A stretch of DNA of 9,349 bases, taken from positions 1 through 9,349 of the forward strand of contig JACCSN010000146.1 of the NCBI GenBank assembly GCA_013812985.1, in the 5' to 3' direction. Shown in pieces: positions 1 through 6,512 of the stretch (positions are counted from its first letter, which is position 1; every line of letters begins with the position of its first letter). The position numbers and the translations under genes were made by a program. This stretch comes from Hyphomicrobiales bacterium (GTDB lineage: Bacteria > Pseudomonadota > Alphaproteobacteria > Rhizobiales > Afifellaceae). Under the pieces are notes generated by a model. That model was not told where the DNA came from. It saw only the letters and a list, made by a program, of their open reading frames with translations, and made no database searches.

Positions 1-1
1 C

Positions 2-30
2 GATATAAGCGGCGCGCGCGCGAAGTTCAA
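2..30 (-). promoter_or_regulatory. sigma70-type promoter facing left, out of the window
   Basis: On the minus strand there is a -35 box TTGAAC (30..25), a spacer of exactly 17 nt made largely of alternating GC, and a -10 box TATATC (7..2). Both hexamers are close to the housekeeping consensus and the spacing is ideal. It would start transcription just beyond the left edge. It lies about 140 nt past the stop of the ornithine cyclodeaminase gene. The stretch between (31-169) contains no gene that I can support, so this reads as a new leftward transcription unit. What it drives cannot be seen. Confidence 0.6.
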
Positions 31-169
31 GACGCCTTTGCTGTCAGCTCGGCTGCGCGATCCCGGTCCGGGCCGGGTTGCCGACCGGGCGGGTCTCGCC
101 AGGGAGACATGGAATGCGCGGGCTGAAGATTGCCCGGCTGGGAATCGGGTGATGAATCCCGGCGGCGTC

Positions 170-1153
170 CTACTTTGCGCTGCTCGCCAGCCGGCTGTAG
201 GCGTGAACGGCGGCTGCCAGATCTTCAATCGCCGCGCCGACCGACTTGAACAGCGTGATCTCCTCCGCCGAGCGCCGGCCCACTGCCTCGCCCGCCTCGC
301 CACGGCAGAGGTCGAACAGGTCGCCGCGGATGTCGCTCTCGCCGATGATGCCGGCCCGCAGCGGCTGGACGATGTCGCCGGCTTCCGAGAGCGCGCCGGC
401 CTGCGTATCCACGTAGATGCGGGCGCGCCGCACCGCCTCATCGTCGCTTTCGCGCATCTCGGGCGTGAAGGCGCCGACGAGATCGAGATGCGCGCCGGGC
501 TTGAGCCAGGCGCCCTTGACCAGCGCTTCCCGCGAGAGCGTGGCGCAGGAGACGATGTCGGCTGAGCGCACCGCGGCTTCGAGGTCGTCGACCGCCCGCA
601 CGGAATAGGGCCGCCCGGCGCATTCGGCCGCAAGCGCCTCGGCGCGCTGCGGATTGTGGTTCCAGATGGCGACCTCGGCGATCGGGCGGACGCTGGCATG
701 CGCCGCGATGAGGAAAGGCGCGAGCGCGCCGGCGCCGACCATCACGAGGCGGCTGACGTCGGCGCGCGCCAGAAAGGAAGCGGCGAGCGCGGAGGCCGCC
801 GCCGTGCGCCAGAGCGTCAACGCCAGGCCGTCGATGAGCGCCAGCGCTTCGCCGCTCTCGCCGGACATGAGGAGGTAGGCGCCGGCGATGCTGGGCTTGC
901 CGCGTTGCGAATTGCCCGGATAGATCGAGACGATCTTGACGCCCATGAAGCGGGATGCCCCCTCCTCCGAGGCGGACGGGTCATCCCAGGCCGGCATCAA
1001 CAGCAAAGTCGCGGCCGGCTCATCGGGGAGGTGGATCCGGTGATGATGGCGGACGGGCGCCACTGCGCCGCGCCGGAAGGCGAGGCGCAGCGTTTCGACA
1101 AGCTCGGGAAAGGTGAACAGCTGGTCGAGGTCCGGCCCTGAAATGATCCGCAT
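170..1153 (-). CDS. ornithine cyclodeaminase / mu-crystallin family protein
   Basis: This encodes a 327-residue cytosolic NAD(P)-dependent enzyme of the ornithine cyclodeaminase/mu-crystallin family. Members deaminate ornithine to proline or reduce cyclic imines such as 1-pyrroline-2-carboxylate; which reaction applies here cannot be read from sequence. Visible marks are the substrate-side lysine in GVKIVSIYPGN (K73), the arginine of RTAAASALA (R116) that contacts the substrate carboxylate in the family, the Rossmann motif VGAGALAP (139-146), and the aspartate in LDLVGAFTPEMRE (D224), which matches the catalytic Asp of the Pseudomonas enzyme. The length is normal for the family. I chose the ATG at 1153 because the family begins M-x-x-I-S; an upstream in-frame start at 1255 would add 34 low-complexity residues and overlap lapA. 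The gene follows lapA by 16 nt with no clear ribosome site, so it is probably co-transcribed and may be translated by re-initiation. Confidence 0.88.
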   Translation of the reverse strand: MRIISGPDLDQLFTFPELVETLRLAFRRGAVAPVRHHHRIHLPDEPAATLLLMPAWDDPSASEEGASRFMGVKIVSIYPGNSQRGKPSIAGAYLLMSGESGEALALIDGLALTLWRTAAASALAASFLARADVSRLVMVGAGALAPFLIAAHASVRPIAEVAIWNHNPQRAEALAAECAGRPYSVRAVDDLEAAVRSADIVSCATLSREALVKGAWLKPGAHLDLVGAFTPEMRESDDEAVRRARIYVDTQAGALSEAGDIVQPLRAGIIGESDIRGDLFDLCRGEAGEAVGRRSAEEITLFKSVGAAIEDLAAAVHAYSRLASSAK

Positions 1154-1169
1154 CGGCGGCGGCGGGCGC

Positions 1170-1538
1170 TCAGCCTCGTTCGGGGCGGGGCAGGTAGCCG
1201 GCGATAGGCGAGGGCGGCCGGGCCTCGGCCTGCCGGCGCTCCGTCGTTTCCGCATGCGCCTGCCAAGCGGCCGCTTCGTCGCGGCGCTCGCGCGACTGCC
1301 GCCGGTATTTGCGCTGGCCGCTCCAGGCGGCGATGCCGCCGAGGATGGCGCCGAGCGCGAATACGAGGAAAGCCGCCTGATAAAGCGGCAGATCGACCGT
1401 CAGCACCGGGTCGTCGGCGTTCAGGGGGTTGAGGTGGACGGGGACGCTCTGGTCGTTGGCGACCGCGAGCAGCACCACGGCGAGGAGCACCGGCAGCAAG
1501 ATCGCCCATTTCAGGATCAGGCCGAGCTTGCCGATCAC
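1170..1538 (-). CDS. LapA-domain (DUF1049) small inner-membrane protein
   Basis: This is a 122-residue protein with two predicted membrane segments (about residues 7-27 and 52-72), separated by a short periplasmic loop beginning A-N-D-Q-S. A charged, coiled-coil-prone, Arg/Glu/Ala-rich cytosolic tail (74-107) follows. The layout matches the LapA/LapB-associated DUF1049 family. In E. coli, LapA and LapB take part in lipopolysaccharide assembly and LpxC turnover; in alphaproteobacteria the protein is usually annotated only by domain. The start is a GTG whose first four bases form a GTGA overlap with the ihfB stop (1535-1538), so translation is very likely coupled to ihfB. I recall ihfB followed by a DUF1049 gene in rhizobial genomes, which supports the call. 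The precise role in this organism is unknown. Confidence 0.8.
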   Translation of the reverse strand: MIGKLGLILKWAILLPVLLAVVLLAVANDQSVPVHLNPLNADDPVLTVDLPLYQAAFLVFALGAILGGIAAWSGQRKYRRQSRERRDEAAAWQAHAETTERRQAEARPPSPIAGYLPRPERG

Positions 1539-1828
1539 GTCAGCCTTCTCCCCACGTTCAGCCGCTCACGCATGTCCTTGCCCGTCTTGAAGAAGGGGAC
1601 GTGTTTTTCCGAGACGGAAACCTGCTCGCCGGTGCGCGGGTTCCGTCCGGTGCGGGCCGGCCGGTTCTTGACGGAGAACGCGCCGAAGCCCCTGAGCTCC
1701 ACCCGATCGCCGCGCGCCAGGGCGGCGACGACCTCCTCCAAAATGGCGTTGACGATGTGCTCGACATCGCGCTGGAAGAGATGCGGGTTGCGCTCCGCGA
1801 TGCGCTCGATGAGCTCCGACTTGATCAC
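1535..1828 (-). CDS. ihfB: integration host factor subunit beta
   Basis: This is a 97-residue nucleoid protein of the HU/IHF family. With IHF-alpha (encoded elsewhere) it bends DNA sharply at specific sites and affects transcription, recombination and replication. Hallmarks are the N-terminal [11 protein letters not shown] helix typical of the beta subunit, the family signature RGFGAFSV (46-53), and the beta-arm GRNPRTGE (61-68) containing the Pro that intercalates into the minor groove (P64). The length is typical. The start is GTG at 1828: it gives the canonical IHF-beta N-terminus and is preceded at 6 nt by AGGGGG. A longer frame to 1894 adds 22 residues not expected in the family and would overlap sppA. 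The gene begins 10 nt after sppA and overlaps lapA by GTGA. Confidence 0.95.
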   Translation of the reverse strand: MIKSELIERIAERNPHLFQRDVEHIVNAILEEVVAALARGDRVELRGFGAFSVKNRPARTGRNPRTGEQVSVSEKHVPFFKTGKDMRERLNVGRRLT

Positions 1829-1834
1829 CGCTGG

Positions 1835-1840
1835 CCCCCT
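1835..1840 (-). promoter_or_regulatory. ribosome binding site of ihfB overlapping the sppA stop
   Basis: On the minus strand AGGGGG lies 6 nt before the GTG start of ihfB and shares two bases with the TAG stop of sppA (1841..1839). It fixes the GTG as the start. It also suggests that ribosomes finishing sppA pass directly onto ihfB. Confidence 0.6.
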
Positions 1841-2801
1841 AGCGCTCGGATCGCCCGGGACCCTGCCAAACGGACAGCAGACCGTCAACCGCAAGCCGGC
1901 GCGGCAGGAGCGCGGCGGCTCCGGCTTCCAGGCCCAGAAGCCGGACGATCCCGGCGAGCGCGTGCGTGCCGAGCAGAGGGAGGAACGGTTCGTCCTCCTT
2001 CATCTCGTGGACGGGCAGATCGCCGGAGACGCCCTTCTCGGCGGCAAGCCAGGCGCGCGCCTCCTCGTCGCTGCCGACGGCGTCGATCAGCTTCAGCTGC
2101 AGCGCCTGACGGCCGGTGAAGACGCTGCCGTCGGCGAGCCGCAGCGCTTCCTCCGGAGAAAGGTTGCGGCGCTCGGCGACGAGATCGACGAACCAGTCGT
2201 AGCTGTCCATCACCAGCCGGCGGATCATCTCCAGCGCGGCCGGGTCCGGATCCTTGAAGAGCGACGGCTCGCCCTTCATCGGCGCGCTCTTCACCTCGCC
2301 GTATTCGACGCCGAGCTTGCCCAAGAGATCCTCGAAATGGCCGAATTGGAAGATCACCCCGATCGACCCGGTGATGGCGCTTTCGCGCGCGATCACATGG
2401 TCGGCCGCAATCGCGGTCAGATAGGCGGCTGAGGCGCCGAGGCCGTCGATAACGGCGACGACCGGCTTTTCCTGCGAGGCGGAGCGCACCGCGCGGTAGA
2501 GCGCCTCGCCGCCGCTCGCCGCGCCGCCCGGCGAATCGATGTGGAGCAGAATGGCCCGGACCGCCCGGCTCTCCTCGGCCCGCTTGATGAGCTTGACCGC
2601 CTCGGGACGCGTCTCGATGAAGCCGTCGACCCTGATCTCGGCGACATGGCCGCGCACCGCCGCCGGGTCGAGGCTCTCGAAATCGGTCGCCGCGCCAACG
2701 ACGGCAAGGATCGCCACCGCCAGGATCACGAATGCGCTCACGCGCCAGAAGCTTGCACGCCGCCGCAAGCGCCGCCGCTCCAGGATCGCTTCGGTGTCCA
2801 T
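1839..2801 (-). CDS. sppA: signal peptide peptidase SppA-type serine protease (S49 family)
   Basis: This is a 320-residue, single-domain member of peptidase family S49, the membrane-anchored proteases that digest cleaved signal peptides. An Arg-rich N-terminus (9-20) is followed by one membrane anchor (about 21-38). The protease domain starts near [10 protein letters not shown] (53-62). Visible landmarks are [19 protein letters not shown] (87-105), the nucleophile Ser124 in [11 protein letters not shown], the TGSIGVI strand (144-150), and the likely general-base Lys171 in [11 protein letters not shown]. The length fits the short single-domain form rather than the 618-residue duplicated E. coli enzyme. 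The ATG at 2801 is preceded at 7 nt by GGAGAG. The reading frame stays open far upstream, antisense to mutS, but that extension resembles no protein. The gene heads the leftward run and is divergent from mutS. Confidence 0.9.
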   Translation of the reverse strand: MDTEAILERRRLRRRASFWRVSAFVILAVAILAVVGAATDFESLDPAAVRGHVAEIRVDGFIETRPEAVKLIKRAEESRAVRAILLHIDSPGGAASGGEALYRAVRSASQEKPVVAVIDGLGASAAYLTAIAADHVIARESAITGSIGVIFQFGHFEDLLGKLGVEYGEVKSAPMKGEPSLFKDPDPAALEMIRRLVMDSYDWFVDLVAERRNLSPEEALRLADGSVFTGRQALQLKLIDAVGSDEEARAWLAAEKGVSGDLPVHEMKEDEPFLPLLGTHALAGIVRLLGLEAGAAALLPRRLAVDGLLSVWQGPGRSER

Positions 2802-2871
2802 GGGCCTTCTCTCCGATGATCGGATCGACGTAGCAGGCGCGTCGGCGGTCCGGCAAGCGCCGCGGCGCTCG

Positions 2872-2902
2872 ATTGTAGGCGGCGGGCCGGCCGTTCTGGC
2901 AA
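2872..2902 (-). promoter_or_regulatory. candidate sigma70 promoter for the sppA-ihfB-lapA run
   Basis: On the minus strand TTGCCA (2902..2897, 5 of 6 consensus bases) and TACAAT (2877..2872, 5 of 6) are separated by 19 nt. That is a little long but usable. Transcription would begin near 2865, about 64 nt before the sppA ATG. It is the best match in the sppA/mutS gap. Confidence 0.45.
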
Positions 2903-2925
2903 GCGCCCCGCCGGCTCTGCTAGTT
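2896..2925 (+). promoter_or_regulatory. weak candidate promoter for mutS, overlapping the sppA -35 box
   Basis: On the plus strand CTGGCA (2896-2901, 4 of 6) and CTAGTT (2920-2925) are spaced 18 nt apart. If real, transcription would start about 2932-2934, almost exactly at the mutS ATG. No Shine-Dalgarno sequence is visible before that ATG, which fits a leaderless message. The hexamers are weak, so this is tentative. Confidence 0.25.
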
Positions 2926-2933
2926 TGGACCGC

Positions 2934-5861
2934 ATGAACCAGAGCGAGATCGGCGTTTCCGCCGGCGCGTCCGCTGCCACGCCCGCCGGGGATGCGGGGC
3001 CCGGCCGCGTCACGCCCATGATGGAGCAGTACAACGAAATCCGCGCCGCCAACCCGGATTGCCTGCTCTTCTACCGGATGGGCGACTTCTACGAGCTGTT
3101 CTTCGACGATGCGGTGATCGCCTCGCGCGCGCTCGGCATCACCTTGACGAAGCGCGGCAAGCATCAGGGGGAGGACATCGCGATGTGCGGCGTGCCGATC
3201 CACGCCAGCGACGATTACCTCCAGAAGCTGATCTCGCTCGGCCACCGCGTGGCGGTCTGCGAGCAGACCGAGGACCCGGCGGAAGCGCGGCGGCGCGGGG
3301 CGAAGTCCGTGGTGCGGCGGGCGGTGACGCGGCTGATCACGCCCGGCACGCTGACGGAGGACCGGCTGCTCGAGCCCGGCCGGAACAATTACCTGGCGGC
3401 GCTGGCGCGGATTGCCGGAAGCGTGGGCAAGAACGGTCACGCCATGGCCTGGGTGGACATCTCGACCGGCGAGTTCCGCATTGCCGAATGCGGGCCGGGC
3501 GGTCTGTCGGCCCTCCTGGCGCGGATCGAGCCGCGCGAGGTGCTGGCGCCGGACAAGCTGGCGCAGGACGCCGACACGCAGAAGTCGGTGGTTGAAGCGG
3601 GCGCGGCGCTGACGCCGCTCCCGGCGGCCTTCTTCGACGGGGCGTCGGCGGAGGAGCGGCTCTGCGGCCTCTTCGGCGTCAAGACCATGGAGGCGTTCGG
3701 GACCTTCAGCCGGGCGGAGCTTTCCGTCGGCGCCGCGCTGATCGCCTATGTGGAGAAGACGCAGATCGCCAGGCGCCCGCCGATCGAGCCGCCGCGGCGG
3801 CTCGGCGACGGCGAGTTCATGCGCATCGACGGGGCGACGCGCGCCAATCTGGAGCTGTTCCGCACCACGTCCGGCGACCGCGCCGGAAGCCTTCTCGCCA
3901 CGATCGACCGGACGCGCACCGCGCCGGGCGCACGGCTGCTGGCGGAGCGGCTGGCGAGCCCGCTCTGTGATCCCGTGCTGATCGACCGGCGGCTCGACGC
4001 GGTGGAATTCTTTGTGGCTGAACAAGACGCTAGATCGGAAATCCGCGAGGCGCTGCGGCGCGTGCCGGACATGCTGCGGTGCCTGTCGCGGCTTGCTTTG
4101 GAGAGGGGCGGGCCGCGCGATCTTGAGGCGATCCGGGCGGGTATGGAGGGCGGGGAGGAGATCGCGCGCATAGTACAGGCGCACGGCGAAGGGGCGAGCG
4201 CAATGCGCCGGCAGGCGGAGAGCCTCGCCCAGGCGCCCGGTCACCTGGCGCGCGCTCTGCGCGACGCGCTGATCGATGAGTTGCCGCTGCTCAAGCGCGA
4301 CGGCGGCTTTGTCAGGGCCGGTTACAGCGCCGAGCTCGACGAGGCGCGGGCCTTGCGCGACGAGAGCCGGCGCGTCGTCGCCTCGCTGCAGGCGCGCTAC
4401 GCCGAGGCAACCGGCGTTCGCACGCTCAAGATCCGCCACAACAACGTGCTTGGCTATTTCGTCGAGGTGACGGCGGGACAGGCGCCGGCCTTGAGCAACG
4501 GAGCGCTCGCCGACAACGGCCGTTCTGGGCCGGATGCGGCGAGCCCGTTCATCCATCGCCAGACGCTCGCCAGCGCCATGCGCTTCTCCACGGCGGAGCT
4601 CGGCGAGCTGGAGCAGCGGATCGCCAGCGCGGCGGACCGGGCCCTGGCCCTGGAGCTGGCGATCTTCGAGGAGCTGGCCGGACAGATCGCGGCGGAGGAA
4701 GCGGCGATCCGCGACGCCGCCCGCGCGTTGGCGGAGCTCGACGTGGCGGCCGCACTGGCCGAGCTTGCCGCGACTGAAGGCTGCGTGCGCCCGCGAATCG
4801 ACGCGAGCCTGGCGTTCGAAATCGAGTGTGGGCGGCACCCGGTCGTGGAAGCGGCGCTCAAGGCGGCGGGCGCGAGCTTCGTCGGCAACGATTGCGTGCT
4901 GGGGCATGGCGGCGCAGCTCTCCCCTCTCCCGCCTTGCGGGAGAGGGTGGCCCTCCGGCTTGCCGGAGGGTCGGGAGAGGGTGAGGCCCACGTCGTATCG
5001 GCTCCGGGAAACACCCTGGACGCGGAAGGTCGGCGCCACCCCTCACCCAGCCTCTCCCCGCAAGGGGGAGAGGAGCCCGTTGCGCCCGGCCGCATCTGGC
5101 TGGTGACCGGACCGAACATGGCCGGGAAATCCACCTTCCTCCGGCAGAACGCGCTGATCGCCATCCTCGCCCAGATCGGCTCCTTCGTGCCGGCGAAGCG
5201 GGCGCATGTCGGGGTCGTTGACGCGATCTTCTCCCGCGTCGGCGCCGCCGACGACCTCGCCCGCGGACGCTCCACCTTCATGGTGGAGATGGTGGAAACG
5301 GCGGCGATCCTGCACCAGGCGGGGCCGCGCGCGCTCGTCATCCTGGACGAGATCGGCCGCGGCACGGCGACCTTCGACGGCCTGTCGATCGCCTGGGCAG
5401 CGATCGAGCACCTGCACGACCGGAACTCGTGCCGGGCGCTCTTCGCCACGCATTATCACGAGCTGACCGCGCTTTCGGCCAAGCTGAAGCGGCTCGCCAA
5501 CGTCACGATGAAGGTGAAGGAGTGGAAGGGCGACATCGTCTTCCTGCACGAGATCGTGCCGGGCGCCGCCGACCGTTCCTACGGCATCCAGGTGGCGAAG
5601 CTCGCCGGCCTGCCGAAGAGCGTGATCGCACGGGCGAGGCAGGTGCTGGAGGCGCTGGAGAAGAGCGACCGCTCTAGGCCGCGGGCGATCATCGACGACC
5701 TGCCGCTGTTCGCAGTGCGGCCGGCGGAGCCGGCGGAAGCCGAGCCGCACCCGGCCCTGGCGGCGCTCGACGCGATTTCTCCGGACGAGCTGTCGCCGAG
5801 GGAGGCGCTGGAGAGTTTGTACGAGCTGAAGCGGCTGAGGCGGGGGGAGGAGCAGGGGTGA
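2934..5861 (+). CDS. mutS: DNA mismatch repair protein MutS, with an in-frame palindromic-repeat insert
   Basis: This is the ATPase that clamps onto mismatched or looped bases and recruits MutL in mismatch repair. The mismatch-reading Phe-x-Glu lies in MGDFYELFF (F52, E54). The connector, lever and clamp regions follow. The ATPase has Walker [10 protein letters not shown] (726-734), the GRSTFMVEM segment, Walker B LDEIGRGT (804-811) and the H-loop histidine in ATHYHEL (H840). All key residues are intact. At 975 residues it is longer than I expect for alphaproteobacterial MutS (roughly 880-920). The excess comes from an N-terminal extension of about 26 residues and an insert of about 52 residues (about 663-714) encoded by a repeat. 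That insert sits between the conserved [11 protein letters not shown] strand region and [10 protein letters not shown]. The ATG at 2934 is chosen over an in-frame TTG at 2925; no Shine-Dalgarno is visible. Divergent from sppA; its stop overlaps the next gene (GTGA). Confidence 0.96.
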   Translation: MNQSEIGVSAGASAATPAGDAGPGRVTPMMEQYNEIRAANPDCLLFYRMGDFYELFFDDAVIASRALGITLTKRGKHQGEDIAMCGVPIHASDDYLQKLISLGHRVAVCEQTEDPAEARRRGAKSVVRRAVTRLITPGTLTEDRLLEPGRNNYLAALARIAGSVGKNGHAMAWVDISTGEFRIAECGPGGLSALLARIEPREVLAPDKLAQDADTQKSVVEAGAALTPLPAAFFDGASAEERLCGLFGVKTMEAFGTFSRAELSVGAALIAYVEKTQIARRPPIEPPRRLGDGEFMRIDGATRANLELFRTTSGDRAGSLLATIDRTRTAPGARLLAERLASPLCDPVLIDRRLDAVEFFVAEQDARSEIREALRRVPDMLRCLSRLALERGGPRDLEAIRAGMEGGEEIARIVQAHGEGASAMRRQAESLAQAPGHLARALRDALIDELPLLKRDGGFVRAGYSAELDEARALRDESRRVVASLQARYAEATGVRTLKIRHNNVLGYFVEVTAGQAPALSNGALADNGRSGPDAASPFIHRQTLASAMRFSTAELGELEQRIASAADRALALELAIFEELAGQIAAEEAAIRDAARALAELDVAAALAELAATEGCVRPRIDASLAFEIECGRHPVVEAALKAAGASFVGNDCVLGHGGAALPSPALRERVALRLAGGSGEGEAHVVSAPGNTLDAEGRRHPSPSLSPQGGEEPVAPGRIWLVTGPNMAGKSTFLRQNALIAILAQIGSFVPAKRAHVGVVDAIFSRVGAADDLARGRSTFMVEMVETAAILHQAGPRALVILDEIGRGTATFDGLSIAWAAIEHLHDRNSCRALFATHYHELTALSAKLKRLANVTMKVKEWKGDIVFLHEIVPGAADRSYGIQVAKLAGLPKSVIARARQVLEALEKSDRSRPRAIIDDLPLFAVRPAEPAEAEPHPALAALDAISPDELSPREALESLYELKRLRRGEEQG
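4919..4986 (+). repeat. left palindromic unit of the composite repeat
   Basis: It begins with CTCTCCCCTCTCCCGC, closes its first hairpin with GCGGGAGAGGGTGG, then carries a second short hairpin built on CCCTCCGG, and ends GGGAGAGGGTGAGG. This module order (head hairpin, variable inner hairpin, GGTGAGG end) is the complete form of the element. Confidence 0.7.
4920..5075 (+). repeat. composite REP/BIME-like palindromic element inside mutS
   Basis: Three perfect GC-rich hairpins lie within about 155 bp: CCCTCTCCCGC/GCGGGAGAGGG with an 11-bp stem and 3-nt loop (4923-4947); CCCTCCGGC/GCCGGAGGG with a 9-bp stem and 2-nt loop (4951-4970); and CCTCTCCCC/GGGGAGAGG with a 9-bp stem and 5-nt loop (5051-5073). 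GGGTGAGG (4979-4986) and CCTCACCC (5041-5048) form an outer inverted pair, so two related units face each other across a 54-nt spacer. Such CTCTCCC...GGGAGAG palindromes are typical of extragenic repeats in Rhizobiales. Here the element is translated without a stop as about 52 extra residues, including [16 protein letters not shown] and [13 protein letters not shown]. The mutS frame continues on both sides. Confidence 0.85.
5039..5073 (-). repeat. right palindromic unit, inverted and shorter
   Basis: Read on the minus strand it is a head hairpin (CCTCTCCCC, loop, GGGGAGAGG) followed by GGGTGAGGGG. It matches the head and tail of the left unit in the opposite direction but lacks the inner CCCTCCGG hairpin. 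It therefore looks like a shorter member of the same family placed head-out. Confidence 0.65.
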
Positions 5862-6096
5862 CACCGGCGGAAATCGAAAAGACGAAGCTGATCGCCAGCG
5901 CTCTCGATCGGGCGTCAACAGCCTGCTTCACGGTAGGGATCGCGCCACGCCGCTGGCCGGGTATGTTTATGACGTCAGCGGATTCCGCAGCTCCCTCGGC
6001 GTAGCCGAACTGCTTGGCGGATTGGCCGGTTGGCTTATCGTAGCGATCAGCCTACATATGCTGGCGCGACGCGTCTTGAATGGGATTCAACCATGA
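5858..6096 (+). pseudogene. small membrane-protein gene broken by a frameshift
   Basis: Reading starts at the GTG at 5858, which overlaps the mutS stop as GTGA and is preceded at 5 nt by a strong GGAGGAG (5846-5852). The frame reads [20 protein letters not shown], then CFTVGIA, and is closed by a TAG at 6002-6004 after 48 codons. From about 5944 the frame two bases on reads TPLAGYVYDVSGFRSS followed by a hydrophobic span containing GGLAGWLIVAISLHMLARRV, and ends at TGA 6094-6096. That TGA overlaps the next gene's start as ATGA. Removing one GC from the GCGC at 5942-5945 joins the two halves into a 78-residue protein with about two membrane segments. I infer a recent 2-nt GC duplication, or a sequencing error. 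No function is recognised. If the break is real, the translated product is the 48-residue N-terminal piece with an out-of-frame tail. Confidence 0.55.
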
Positions 6097-6215
6097 ACAT
6101 GTATTGGGTCCTGGCCTTTGTCATCACGCCGGCGATCGTCTTGCTCATCGGTTACCTCGGCGTTCTGCTTCACGAGCGCAGCCTCGACAAGAACCGACCT
6201 ATGCCGGGCAAGTAA
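6093..6215 (+). CDS. 40-residue membrane microprotein with HERSLDKNR tail
   Basis: MNMYWVLAFV begins a single hydrophobic segment (about residues 3-23), followed by a short charged tail, HERSLDKNR plus PMPGK. It is probably an inner-membrane protein with the tail in the cytosol, although orientation is only inferred from the positive charge. The ATG at 6093 overlaps the stop of the preceding broken membrane gene (ATGA), which argues for coupled translation and for this start. A longer frame from TTG 6030 would run through the preceding coding sequence in another frame. It is paralogous to the next gene: about 20 of 37 aligned residues are identical, including the whole HERSLDKNR block. Function is unknown to me. 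Confidence 0.65.
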   Translation: MNMYWVLAFVITPAIVLLIGYLGVLLHERSLDKNRPMPGK

Positions 6216-6278
6216 CGTTGAAGGGTGCGACGTAACCTGAAATCTTTAGGCGAACGTCGGCTCGAGCAGGCTCGACAG

Positions 6279-6416
6279 ATGATGCAAGAGCCGACCAACC
6301 CTTATTTCCTCCTGGCCTTTGTGGTCGCGCCTCTCGTTGCGATCGGCTTCGGCTGGGTTCTCGTGCTTGTCCACGAGCGCAGTCTGGATAAGAACCGGCG
6401 CGCACCGGGCGAGTGA
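6279..6416 (+). CDS. 45-residue membrane microprotein, paralogue of the preceding one
   Basis: The protein starts MMQEPTNPYF, then has a hydrophobic segment (about residues 9-31) and the tail HERSLDKNR plus RAPGE. It differs from its neighbour in most of the membrane residues but keeps Y, LAFV, P and the complete tail. This looks like an old tandem duplication with the tail under selection. The ATG at 6279 is preceded at 8 nt by AGG in GAGCAGG; a GTG at 6225 would add 18 residues that have no counterpart in the paralogue. A 63-nt gap separates the two genes. Function unknown; the conserved tail may be a partner-binding site. Confidence 0.6.
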   Translation: MMQEPTNPYFLLAFVVAPLVAIGFGWVLVLVHERSLDKNRRAPGE

Positions 6417-6512
6417 GGCGCCGCCCCTTCACAAAGTGCAGGCCGAGCGAGGATTTCAGGCATGCGCTATAGCAATTCGATCACCGGCTGCGCCTAATAG
6501 AAGTATCTACCC

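Noticed and set aside
1154..1255. Upstream start for the cyclodeaminase gene adding 34 residues
   Set aside because: The added part is Arg/Pro-rich, overlaps lapA, and the family normally begins at the MRIIS position.
38..2432. Plus-strand open frames opposite the ornithine cyclodeaminase, lapA, ihfB and sppA genes
   Set aside because: They are shadows of third-position GC bias; the minus-strand genes have clear family motifs.
2802..5039. A very long minus-strand open frame that extends sppA by some 745 codons through the antisense of mutS
   Set aside because: The extension resembles no protein, is rich in Arg and Pro as antisense frames in GC-rich DNA are, and contains the antisense of the palindromic element. 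The SppA domain begins correctly at 2801 behind a good ribosome site.
4920..5075. The hairpin cluster as a CRISPR array or a transcription terminator
   Set aside because: There are only two units, in opposite directions, with no regular spacers. It lies inside an open coding frame with no T-run.
4920..5075. A functional link between the nearby ihfB gene and IHF binding to the palindromic element, as in some E. coli BIMEs
   Set aside because: No IHF consensus site (WATCAR-NNNN-TTR) is evident between the units, so proximity to ihfB is most likely coincidence.
4454..5918. Large minus-strand open frames opposite the MutS ATPase region
   Set aside because: They lie fully antisense to a clearly coding gene, have low-complexity composition and show no recognisable domain.
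6030..6092. TTG start that would lengthen the first microprotein to 61 residues
   Set aside because: That stretch codes in another frame for the preceding membrane gene, and the ATG at 6093 makes an ATGA overlap.
6225..6278. GTG start that would lengthen the second microprotein to 63 residues
   Set aside because: The extra residues have no match in the paralogue, and the ATG at 6279 has its own AGG-containing ribosome site. It is not fully excluded.
6413..6433. Imperfect GTGAGG...CCTTCAC inverted repeat after the second microprotein, as a terminator
   Set aside because: The stem is short and bulged and no T-run follows.
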